A DNA stretch of 64,000 bases from Lacticaseibacillus pabuli (GTDB lineage: Bacteria > Bacillota > Bacilli > Lactobacillales > Lactobacillaceae). Position numbers and translations under genes: made by a program. The stretch's first letter is position 1. Every line of letters begins with the position of its first letter. Below are positions 7,069 through 14,260 of the stretch, one piece after another. Where the stretch lies: NCBI RefSeq assembly GCF_028736235.1, contig NZ_CP117884.1:1240001-1304000 (forward strand). The letters run 5' to 3'. A model generated the notes under the pieces. It made no database searches, was not told the DNA's origin, and saw only the letters and a list, made by a program, of their open reading frames with translations.

Positions 7069-9786
7069 TTAGTCGATTGACTTCAATGCCTCAAGCATAT
7101 CCACCTTCTGAATTTTACGATTCATCAGTGCCATCACAACCAAGGAGAAGGCAATGGTAAGGGCAACGGAAATGAGAATGTTCGACCAAGTAATGCCTGG
7201 TGCCACCATCGCATTTGCTGGTGGCAAGAGACTCATGATGTACGCGTGGAAGCCATACCCACCGGCAATCCCGACGACAATGCCCGCCGCCGTCAAAATG
7301 TTGGTTTCACGATAAATGTACATCAACACTTCTTTAGGATAGAAACCCAACACTTTGAGCGTCGAAAGCTCGCGGACACGTTCGCCAACGTTGATGCTCG
7401 TCAGGGTATACAGAACAACCAGTGACAGCAGGGATGCCGCCAGGATGATGACCATGATCAGGTTGTGCAAGTTACCCAGCACATTTGTAATGGTCGTCTT
7501 GGAATCTTGAGCGGCAACCGTACCAGCCGCAGCAGCATGATGGTTAAACCGGGCGGCAAATGCATTCACTTGCCGAGGGGAATCATGCTTCAATTGCAAA
7601 ATATAAGCGTTGTTTTCGAGCCGCTGACCGTAAACCTGGTGATAATACTCACGCGTCATGTAGATGTCGTGGCCAGCATACATTGTGGTGATGTCAGCAA
7701 CGCGGATACTGCGGGTTGTCCCGTCTGCATCGGCAATTCTGAAATGGTCGCCAACATGTACGCCCTGCAATTTGGCCAGCTTCTGTGACACGATTGCACC
7801 GTGATTGCCTAGCCGTAGTGCCTTGCCACTGCGGTAATCGCGCAGCTTCACGTAATGATTCAGTTGCTGGGGGTGTTGTGGAACCATGAGCGCAATATCT
7901 TGACGTGCGTAATCACCCTGACGCGTCGCCGTGACATTTTCAAAGTAGGCGGCGGTTGCCCGCTGAACCTGCTTGGACTGGGTGATGCGCTTCCGGACCA
8001 TCGAAACGTTGTTAGCGTTGGCATCCGGGTTGTAAACCGCAATCAGGTCATAGCGACTGATATCACTGAACTGTCGCTGCACAATCGTGTTGAGCGAGTC
8101 GCGAATGCCAAATCCAGTAATCATCAGGGCAGTTGCACCGGCGACCCCGACAATTGTCATCATCATCCGGCCCTTGTAACGGAACAAATTCCGAGCAGTG
8201 ACCTTGTAAGAAAAACTCATCCGTTGCCAGAGCGGCGTAATTCGTTCCAGAAAAATCCGGGATCCATTTGTGGGCGGCTTTGGCAGCATCAGATCAGCGG
8301 GAATGATTTGTAACTGCTGGCGGGCTGCCAACCACGAAGCAAGTGCAGTTGAAGCCAGTGCAATAACAAACGATAGAACGATTAGCCATGGGTGCAGGCT
8401 TAGACGCATGACGGCAAAGTTGAAGTTTGCCGTGTATGCTCTGAAAATAATCCGGGGCAGGGCGATAAGGCCCAAGAGACTACCAACAATCGTCCCCGTG
8501 ACGGAAGTCGATACACTATACACAATGTATTCACGCATCACTTCGCGTTTGGTGTAGCCGAGCGCCCGCAAGGTTCCCATCTCAATCCGCTTTTCTTCAA
8601 CCATGCGCTGCATGGTGGTGAAGCTTACCAGGATGGCGATTAAGAAAAACAGAATCGGGAAAGATTTGCCCAAAGCATCGATACGTTGCGCGTCCTCACC
8701 ATAATTGTTGTACCCGTCGTTGTAGTCGTTGCGGCTTTGAATCTGAAAGTCCACGTTCTTGAGTTGCTTTTTGCGCAGTTTTGCCGCAGTCAGTTTGTTT
8801 TGGATTGCCTGCAACTGCTTAGTGCTGGCAGCCAGCCGTCCTTGTTGCTGCGTCAGTTGTGCTTGCTTGGCAGTCAGCTGAGCCAGCAAGGTGCCGTTAC
8901 CAGTGGCTTGTGCAGCCTGCAGTTGTGGCGTCAACGTGCGCTGAGCAGCATCAAGCTGTGCCTGGGCTGTTTTCGTCTGACCGTAGCCATTGCGCAGTGC
9001 CGTTTCACCGGTTGTAATCTGTTGCCGCATCGTTTTGCGTAGACTCGCCACACGCTGATCGTTACGGCTATTCAATTTAGGTTGCAAATCATCCACCAAC
9101 GATTTGGCGTGTGTCTCATATTTTCTGGTATACGCCACGCCGTTCGGATGCTTGAAGGAGAGCCGAGCAATGTTGGGACGGCTTGAGGTAAAGGCCGCTG
9201 CGTTGACATAAGCAAACCCGTACAAGTTGCCGTTACCCAGGTTGGTCGAGCCGATCTTGTCCCGCTTTAAAAACTCGCTAGAGTGGGCAAACCCAACAAT
9301 CGTGTAAGTGTCGTCTCTGAGACCGGTTGTCCCATCCGACTTACCGGCCTTGAAACGAACCTTTGCGCCGCGCCGATAACGGTCACGCAGGTTGCTGCTG
9401 AGAACAATTTGCCGGTCGTTCTCTGGGCGATGGCCGGATGTCAGCACCATCCTAGACAAACTTTTTGGCATTGATTGAACCCGCATAGCGTGATGACCAC
9501 CCCGCAACAACACATCGGTCGTGGCACCAAACTCAACCTTAGCGATGCCGTGCAGCTTGCGCACAGCGGCTCGGTCCTTGGTATTCATGCCGATAGTCGA
9601 AGTGACTTTCGCGTCTGCGAGGTGTTCCTTTTGGTAATCATGCTGCGCCGTGGCGCGCATGTTGGGGCCGGTCACGTTCAATCCAATCAGGACAAACACG
9701 CCTAGCATCAGCAGTGCAGACACGGAGAAGAACCGTGCGAGGGAGCGGCCAAATTCGCGGCGAATGTTTTTATTGAGTGTTTTCAT
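7069..9786 (-). CDS. FtsX-family ABC transporter permease with extracellular coiled coil
   Basis: A 905-residue permease with two FtsX domains. After an N-terminal membrane span (about 18-40) comes a large external domain. This contains a coiled coil near residues 250-345, rich in Gln, Ala and Leu. The first FtsX domain follows (spans near 373-392, 420-443, 466-488; EMGTLRALGYTKREV). A second span and external domain near 540-760 precede the second FtsX domain (near 770-792, 816-838, 870-890; ELSTLKVLGFYPKEV). The ATPase gene ends 9 bases upstream and the pair ends at a terminator. Such Lactobacillales exporters handle lipids, peptides or antimicrobial stress; the substrate here is unknown. 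Alternatively it could regulate a cell-wall hydrolase, as FtsEX does. Confidence 0.88.
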   Translation of the reverse strand: MKTLNKNIRREFGRSLARFFSVSALLMLGVFVLIGLNVTGPNMRATAQHDYQKEHLADAKVTSTIGMNTKDRAAVRKLHGIAKVEFGATTDVLLRGGHHAMRVQSMPKSLSRMVLTSGHRPENDRQIVLSSNLRDRYRRGAKVRFKAGKSDGTTGLRDDTYTIVGFAHSSEFLKRDKIGSTNLGNGNLYGFAYVNAAAFTSSRPNIARLSFKHPNGVAYTRKYETHAKSLVDDLQPKLNSRNDQRVASLRKTMRQQITTGETALRNGYGQTKTAQAQLDAAQRTLTPQLQAAQATGNGTLLAQLTAKQAQLTQQQGRLAASTKQLQAIQNKLTAAKLRKKQLKNVDFQIQSRNDYNDGYNNYGEDAQRIDALGKSFPILFFLIAILVSFTTMQRMVEEKRIEMGTLRALGYTKREVMREYIVYSVSTSVTGTIVGSLLGLIALPRIIFRAYTANFNFAVMRLSLHPWLIVLSFVIALASTALASWLAARQQLQIIPADLMLPKPPTNGSRIFLERITPLWQRMSFSYKVTARNLFRYKGRMMMTIVGVAGATALMITGFGIRDSLNTIVQRQFSDISRYDLIAVYNPDANANNVSMVRKRITQSKQVQRATAAYFENVTATRQGDYARQDIALMVPQHPQQLNHYVKLRDYRSGKALRLGNHGAIVSQKLAKLQGVHVGDHFRIADADGTTRSIRVADITTMYAGHDIYMTREYYHQVYGQRLENNAYILQLKHDSPRQVNAFAARFNHHAAAAGTVAAQDSKTTITNVLGNLHNLIMVIILAASLLSLVVLYTLTSINVGERVRELSTLKVLGFYPKEVLMYIYRETNILTAAGIVVGIAGGYGFHAYIMSLLPPANAMVAPGITWSNILISVALTIAFSLVVMALMNRKIQKVDMLEALKSID

Positions 9787-9795
9787 CGTCTCGAC

Positions 9796-10500
9796 CTACC
9801 ATTCCAATTGTGCGACCGGAGTAGGGGTCTCGTTACGTGAGTCCGACTTCACGCGACCATCCGCGATCTCAATGACGTGATCCGCCATCGATTGAATCAA
9901 ACTGTTGTGGGTCACGATGATGACATTTTTACCGGATTTGTGAGAAAAATCCTGGAACAACTGCAAAATCTTTTTCCCGGTATGGTAATCCAGTGCACCG
10001 GTCGGTTCATCTGCCAGCAGAAGGTCGGGATTCTTCGCAATGGCACGAGCAATGGCGACGCGCTGCTGCTCACCACCAGAGAGTTGTGCGGGAAAATTGT
10101 TGGCCCGTTTTTCCAAACCCACAGCAGTCAACGCTGTTACGGCATCCATAGCATCGTCCGCAATCTCACTGGCAAGCTCAACGTTTTCGACCGTCGTCAG
10201 GTTTTGGACCAAGTTGTAGAACTGGAAGACAAAGCCGACTTGTTTGCGGCGATAAGTCGTCAGTCCGCGCTGGTCAAGGTCACCCAGCTCAACGCCGTTC
10301 ACCTTCACCGTACCACTGGTGAGGCTATCCATTCCGCCGAGCACATTTAGCAAGGTTGATTTACCGGCACCAGACGCGCCGAGGATAATAGTTAACTCGC
10401 CGGGTTCAATCGTAAAATTGATGTCCTGATTGGCCGTCACGGCATTTGCACCTTGGCCGTATGTCTTAACCTCGTTTTCAACCGTAATGAAATTCGTCAT
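9796..10500 (-). CDS. ABC transporter ATP-binding protein (MacB/LolD type)
   Basis: Drives the FtsX-type permease encoded just downstream. The 234-residue protein has Walker A GASGAGKS (41-48), the Q-loop region, signature LSGGEQQR, Walker B LLLADEP with the GALD D-loop, and the switch His in VTHN. ATG at 10500 is chosen because GGAGG lies 8 bases upstream; an in-frame TTG 15 bases earlier would sit on that site. First gene of a two-gene operon, divergent from a TetR regulator gene that probably controls it. Confidence 0.93.
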   Translation of the reverse strand: MTNFITVENEVKTYGQGANAVTANQDINFTIEPGELTIILGASGAGKSTLLNVLGGMDSLTSGTVKVNGVELGDLDQRGLTTYRRKQVGFVFQFYNLVQNLTTVENVELASEIADDAMDAVTALTAVGLEKRANNFPAQLSGGEQQRVAIARAIAKNPDLLLADEPTGALDYHTGKKILQLFQDFSHKSGKNVIIVTHNSLIQSMADHVIEIADGRVKSDSRNETPTPVAQLEW

Positions 10501-10524
10501 TGTGTTTTCCTCCAAGCGTCATAT

Positions 10525-10614
10525 ACTGAACAACGTGTTGATAATTATTTGCGATTTCTATTTAAACATCACCTTGGTTCAAAACAATGAACAGAAACAC
10601 GTTGCTTGTTCAGT
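10525..10614. promoter_or_regulatory. intergenic operator region between exporter operon and tetR
   Basis: An arm ACTGAACAACGTGTT (10525-10539) is repeated in inverted orientation at 10596-10614, interrupted there by four extra bases. Both arms share CAACGTGTT. A tetR promoter candidate, TTGATA (10538-10543), 17 bases and TTTAAA (10561-10566), overlaps the first arm. A minus-strand candidate for the exporter is TTGAAC (10577-10582), 16 bases and TAGAAA. The layout suits a TetR repressor binding both arms, but binding is inferred. Confidence 0.55.
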
Positions 10615-10633
10615 AAACCCATGAGGAAAAACT

Positions 10634-11254
10634 ATGACAACACAAAAAGAACGTTTGGCAAACACCGAACGCGCCATTAGCGACGCACTCGTGACGGTTG
10701 GCCAAACGAAACCACTCGCACTCATTTCCATTAGTGACTTATCGCGTGCCAGCGGGATTAACCGTGGTACCTTTTATTTGCACTACCTCGACAAGGATGA
10801 TTTGGTCACCCAGATTCGGGATCGACTCACCACGCAGATTCAGACTATCCTGGATACAAAAATCACGGGCACAATGAACTACAAACAGCTGGCGACCAGT
10901 GAACCGTATCCCATTGTGGTCGACATTGTTGCACTTATTAATCGGAACCGCCGGCTCGTTCACTTTTTACTAGGTCCAAACGGAGATTCACAGTTTAAAC
11001 CCGATGTGACGGCGCGGCTCGAAAAAGCAATTTTTCAAGAACTCTACCGCGTAAAAGGGACACCAAACTTTCGCACCGATGTTCCTAACACTTACGCGAT
11101 TCGGCTAATCATTAATGTCATCATGACCATCGTGCAAACGTGGCTTGATTCAGATGACGGGATGACGGAAGCAGACATTGCCAAACTCATCATGCAGTCA
11201 CTCTACCTCTCACCGTATAAAATGCTGGGAATTGATTCGGAGACGAAGGCGTAA
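10634..11254 (+). CDS. TetR/AcrR family transcriptional regulator
   Basis: A 206-residue one-component regulator. The N-terminal TetR helix-turn-helix spans about residues 10-60 (ISISDLSRASGINRGTFYLHY). The C-terminal ligand domain resembles the TetR_C group found in Bacillota regulators of dihydroxyacetone-kinase-like type. It is divergent from the FtsX exporter operon, with an inverted repeat in the shared gap, so it most likely represses the exporter and itself. The ligand is unknown. The ATG start lies behind GAGGAAAA. A terminator follows directly after the stop. Confidence 0.9.
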   Translation: MTTQKERLANTERAISDALVTVGQTKPLALISISDLSRASGINRGTFYLHYLDKDDLVTQIRDRLTTQIQTILDTKITGTMNYKQLATSEPYPIVVDIVALINRNRRLVHFLLGPNGDSQFKPDVTARLEKAIFQELYRVKGTPNFRTDVPNTYAIRLIINVIMTIVQTWLDSDDGMTEADIAKLIMQSLYLSPYKMLGIDSETKA

Positions 11255-11302
11255 AAAAATCGCCGACTCAATTTTGCAAACAAAGTGGGTCGACGATTTT
11301 TC
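11255..11302. terminator. shared terminator between tetR and a convergent small gene
   Basis: AAAAATCG and CGAC blocks (11255-11269) pair with 11287-11301, with one mismatch and one G-U pair. A run and T run flank it, so it can serve both directions. Confidence 0.75.
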
Positions 11303-11307
11303 TTAAC

Positions 11308-11538
11308 TTATTTTTTAGAACGTAACTCACTGAAAACCCGATAAACCAGTTCCTCCGTAAAATCGCGCATCTCGGCGATATCAAAGTTGTGTTCCTCCAC
11401 TGGAGTCGGGTCGTCCTTAGTGCCGCTACGCCACTGTTCATAGCGTGCTTCTACCTTGTCCTCCGTGTAGCGTTCACTAACCAGCGCATCGGTAATCGTC
11501 GCAATCTGTGCGCGCAGCTTTTTGTCATCTTCGTTCAT
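11308..11538 (-). CDS. small hypothetical protein
   Basis: A 76-residue charged cytoplasmic protein, not recognised. It is Glu, Lys and Arg rich and probably helical throughout; a short Pro-containing stretch (DDPTPVEE) divides two helical parts. The start at 11538 is set by AAGGAG 9 bases upstream; a 12-residue upstream extension lacks a binding site. It is convergent with tetR and divergent from the DUF3013 gene. No functional hint from context. Confidence 0.6.
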   Translation of the reverse strand: MNEDDKKLRAQIATITDALVSERYTEDKVEARYEQWRSGTKDDPTPVEEHNFDIAEMRDFTEELVYRVFSELRSKK

Positions 11539-11598
11539 TTTGGTCACTCCTTTGCAAATAGTATATCTTTTCACGCTGGCAGCAACCAGCCATATCTT

Positions 11599-11628
11599 TT
11601 GCAGAAAGCCGTTTTGGGTTAAGATAAT
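11599..11628 (+). promoter_or_regulatory. promoter of DUF3013-prmA-rsmE operon
   Basis: TTGCAG (11599-11604), an 18-base spacer and GATAAT (11623-11628), 50 bases before the DUF3013 start. Confidence 0.5.
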
Positions 11629-11679
11629 GAGTAATGTGTACGCAGACCGCGTACCGAATCAGGACGGAGGAAGATAGAT

Positions 11680-12177
11680 ATGGCAACGACTGAAAACATG
11701 CTAGATTACATTGGCGACCAGATGGACAAGCTCGATTTTGATGGTGACCTGAATCTCAACTGGGATAAAGAAGCGCACGCCATCGAACTGGAGTACACGA
11801 TTACGGTCGTCACCAACAAGGACTATGAAATCGAGGACCAGGAAGGCGAAACTGCCGATGAAGGTTCCGTTTCATATGATGATGCCGTATTGTTCTATGA
11901 TCAGACCCGCATGAAGGGGGCCGACTACGCCGACTCCTACTTGACGGTCATTCCTTATAACGGCAAGAAGGGCATCGACCAGGCGACCGTGGACGGCTTC
12001 TTCGATTACTTCCAGCAGGCATTAGACGATGGTGAAAGTGACCTGCTCGATTTCGTTGACGGGACGAGCAGCGATGACGAATTTTCCGTCACTTTTGAAG
12101 CCGAAAAGCTTTCCTCTGCCATTGACGAGCAGCCTGACTATAAACAGAAGGTCTTCCTGCCATACCCAAAGTACTAG
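11680..12177 (+). CDS. DUF3013 family protein
   Basis: A 165-residue, very acidic cytoplasmic protein of the Lactobacillales DUF3013 family, function unknown. Family-like segments are the central SYLTVIPYNGKKGI and the later ESDLLDFVDG. The start has GGAGGAAG upstream. It is the first gene of a probable operon with prmA (10 bases later) and rsmE. The position next to two ribosome methyltransferases is common in lactobacilli and hints at a ribosome-linked role, but no catalytic motif is visible. Confidence 0.78.
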   Translation: MATTENMLDYIGDQMDKLDFDGDLNLNWDKEAHAIELEYTITVVTNKDYEIEDQEGETADEGSVSYDDAVLFYDQTRMKGADYADSYLTVIPYNGKKGIDQATVDGFFDYFQQALDDGESDLLDFVDGTSSDDEFSVTFEAEKLSSAIDEQPDYKQKVFLPYPKY

Positions 12178-12187
12178 GAGGCCCGCG

Positions 12188-13093
12188 ATGGAATGGCAAA
12201 AGCTGAACGTCCAGACGAATAGTTCTGCCAATGATGTCGTCAGCAACGTTCTCATGGAGGCCGGCGCTGAGGGCATTCAGATTAATGACCAAAGCACTGG
12301 TGCCCACGTCGCAGCGAACGAAGCAATCGTCACCGGCTTTTATCCAGAGAGTGTGCGTATGCCAGAGCTCATATCAACCGTGACTGCGCGCGTGCAAGGC
12401 CTAACTGAATTTGGGTTTGATACAGCCGAAGCGACGGTGACCACCGACAGCATCGATGACGCCGCATGGGCAACCGCGTGGGAAAAGTACTACCATCCCG
12501 TCCGGTTGACGCGCTATCTGACGGTCGTGCCCAACTGGGAACGTATCGCACCTGCACAGGCTGGTGAAATTCAGCTCATTCTGGATCCTGGCAAAGCGTT
12601 TGGGACGGGGACGCACCCCAGCACGCGGCTGACGCTGGGCTTCTTGGAACAGACCATTCGCGGCGGCGAACGGGTGCTTGACGTCGGCACGGGCTCAGGA
12701 ATTTTGGCAGTTGCCGCGATGCGGATGGGTGCCAAGTCCGTGCTTGCGACGGACCTCGAGGACGACGCTGTGGTCAGTGCGCGTAAGAACATCGCGCTGA
12801 ATCCGGTTGATAATATCACCGTCATCCAGAGTAACCTCATGACCAACGTACCGGCAGATGGGCAGTACGACATGATTCTAGCTAACATGTTGCCGGTCGC
12901 ACTCGTGCCGCTGATTCCGCAGCTACGGGGACGTTTGGCAACCGGCGGAACCTTCTTGCTGGCTGGTATTATTAAGGCCAAGGCGCAACTCATCACCGAC
13001 ACACTGGTCGCAAACGGCTTTGCCGTCGCGGAAGTTCACGAACTCGGCGATTGGGTCGCATTGCGCGCCATCAATGCAGCGGAGGTAGACTAA
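12188..13093 (+). CDS. prmA: ribosomal protein L11 methyltransferase
   Basis: Trimethylates ribosomal protein L11 using S-adenosylmethionine. The 301-residue protein has the PrmA N-terminal recognition domain, then the Rossmann methyltransferase domain: LDVGTGSGILA near residues 163-173 (motif I), LATDLEDDAV (motif II), and NMLP in the active-site loop. FGTGTHPSTR upstream of motif I is typical of PrmA. ATG at 12188 has TAGGAGG 6 bases upstream; a longer frame from 12029 lies within the DUF3013 gene. It overlaps rsmE by one base (TAATG). Confidence 0.95.
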   Translation: MEWQKLNVQTNSSANDVVSNVLMEAGAEGIQINDQSTGAHVAANEAIVTGFYPESVRMPELISTVTARVQGLTEFGFDTAEATVTTDSIDDAAWATAWEKYYHPVRLTRYLTVVPNWERIAPAQAGEIQLILDPGKAFGTGTHPSTRLTLGFLEQTIRGGERVLDVGTGSGILAVAAMRMGAKSVLATDLEDDAVVSARKNIALNPVDNITVIQSNLMTNVPADGQYDMILANMLPVALVPLIPQLRGRLATGGTFLLAGIIKAKAQLITDTLVANGFAVAEVHELGDWVALRAINAAEVD

Positions 13094-13833
13094 TGCAACG
13101 GTATTTTGCGAGTTCCGAATTACATGTTGACGATAGTTTTACGCTCGATACAGCCACCCGCCGTCACGCCGCGACCGTTTTGCGAATGCAGCCGGGTGAC
13201 CAGTTCGAACTTGCCGACTCGCGCGGTAAGGTCTTTACCAGCACCATTACGGATCTGGATCCGCTGACCGTCCATGTCGACGAAGACATCACGCGCGATG
13301 TGGAGTTACCCGTCGACGTCACCATTGTTTGCGGTGTCGCCAAGTCGCAAAAGGCTGAACTGATTACCCAAAAAGCAACTGAACTAGGTGTCTCCCGCGT
13401 TGTCTTTGCCAACAGTCAGTGGGGCACTGCCCGCTGGGAAGCCACACGCATGCGCCGCAAGCTCGAACGTTTGCAACTGATTGCACGTGGCGCTGCCGAG
13501 CAGAGTCACCGCAACAAAATCCCACAGGTCGACTTCTTGCCAAAACTGACGGATGCCAAGAAGATTCTGGCCGACGCGAAGTTGATTGCCTACGAAGAGA
13601 GCGCCAAACAGGGGGAAGCCGGGCAGCTGATTCAGACGCTATCGGCCCACCCGCGCTCACTCGTCGTTGTCTTCGGACCAGAAGGCGGCATTGCGCCAAC
13701 GGAAATCGAACAACTCACTGCTGCTGGTTTTAAGAATGCAGCCCTCGGCCCCCGAATCTTGCGGACCGAAACAGCACCACTCTATCTGCTCAGCGCAATT
13801 TCCGCGCTAACGGAACTACGGAAGGACGAATAA
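13093..13833 (+). CDS. rsmE: 16S rRNA (uracil1498-N3)-methyltransferase
   Basis: Methylates U1498 of 16S rRNA. The 246-residue SPOUT-class protein has an N-terminal PUA-like domain (about 1-75). The knotted SPOUT domain carries VVFGPEGGI (near 196-204) and the C-terminal LGPRILRTETAPL signature. The start ATG overlaps the prmA stop and uses the GGAGG located inside the prmA end, so the two are translationally coupled. A small membrane protein gene begins 4 bases after the stop. Confidence 0.95.
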   Translation: MQRYFASSELHVDDSFTLDTATRRHAATVLRMQPGDQFELADSRGKVFTSTITDLDPLTVHVDEDITRDVELPVDVTIVCGVAKSQKAELITQKATELGVSRVVFANSQWGTARWEATRMRRKLERLQLIARGAAEQSHRNKIPQVDFLPKLTDAKKILADAKLIAYEESAKQGEAGQLIQTLSAHPRSLVVVFGPEGGIAPTEIEQLTAAGFKNAALGPRILRTETAPLYLLSAISALTELRKDE

Positions 13834-13837
13834 ATCA

Positions 13838-14164
13838 TTGTTAAGTAAACTCAATTCCTGGTGGCAAAAGCCCACCGTACTCGTCGTTATCACGAGTCTC
13901 ATCATGTCAGTGCTCATGCCATACCTCTTCAAACTGGTACACCTGGCAATTGCCTGGCGCGTCGGTTTCTTGTTCATCGTGCTGAACGGTTTCTTTGCGT
14001 GGTGGGTTGGCCGCACGATTAAAAAGAACCAACTCGGCTGGTGGTTCGTCTTCCTCTTTCCGATTTTGTTTGCCGCAATGGTGTTCCTGCGCTTTGCGAA
14101 GTACGATTACTGGTTCGTTCCCATCTACTTGGTAATCAGCTTACTGGCGCTTGCGAAAGACTAG
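13838..14164 (+). CDS. small four-span membrane protein, unknown function
   Basis: A 108-residue hydrophobic protein, not recognised. Membrane segments lie near residues 11-31, 35-56, 65-85 and 88-106, separated by very short polar loops, one of them RTIKKNQ. The start is TTG at 13838 with GAAGGA about 13 bases upstream. It follows rsmE closely and likely belongs to the DUF3013-prmA-rsmE transcript. No charge pattern or motif indicates transport. The rel promoter follows directly. Confidence 0.65.
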   Translation: MLSKLNSWWQKPTVLVVITSLIMSVLMPYLFKLVHLAIAWRVGFLFIVLNGFFAWWVGRTIKKNQLGWWFVFLFPILFAAMVFLRFAKYDYWFVPIYLVISLLALAKD

Positions 14165-14183
14165 ATTTTTTAGTATTAACTTG

Positions 14184-14240
14184 TATAATTAATTTAAAGA
14201 TTATTGCTGGGCACGTGCTTCATAGGACGTGCCTTTACTG
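14184..14240 (+). promoter_or_regulatory. rel promoter -10 and leader hairpin
   Basis: TATAAT at 14184-14189 with no good -35. In the leader GGCACGT (14210-14216) pairs with ACGTGCC (14227-14233), a 7-bp stem with a 10-base loop, followed by TTTACTG. The U tract is too weak for a confident terminator; the hairpin may be regulatory. Confidence 0.4.
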
Positions 14241-14260
14241 TATAAGGGACGGCGATAGCG

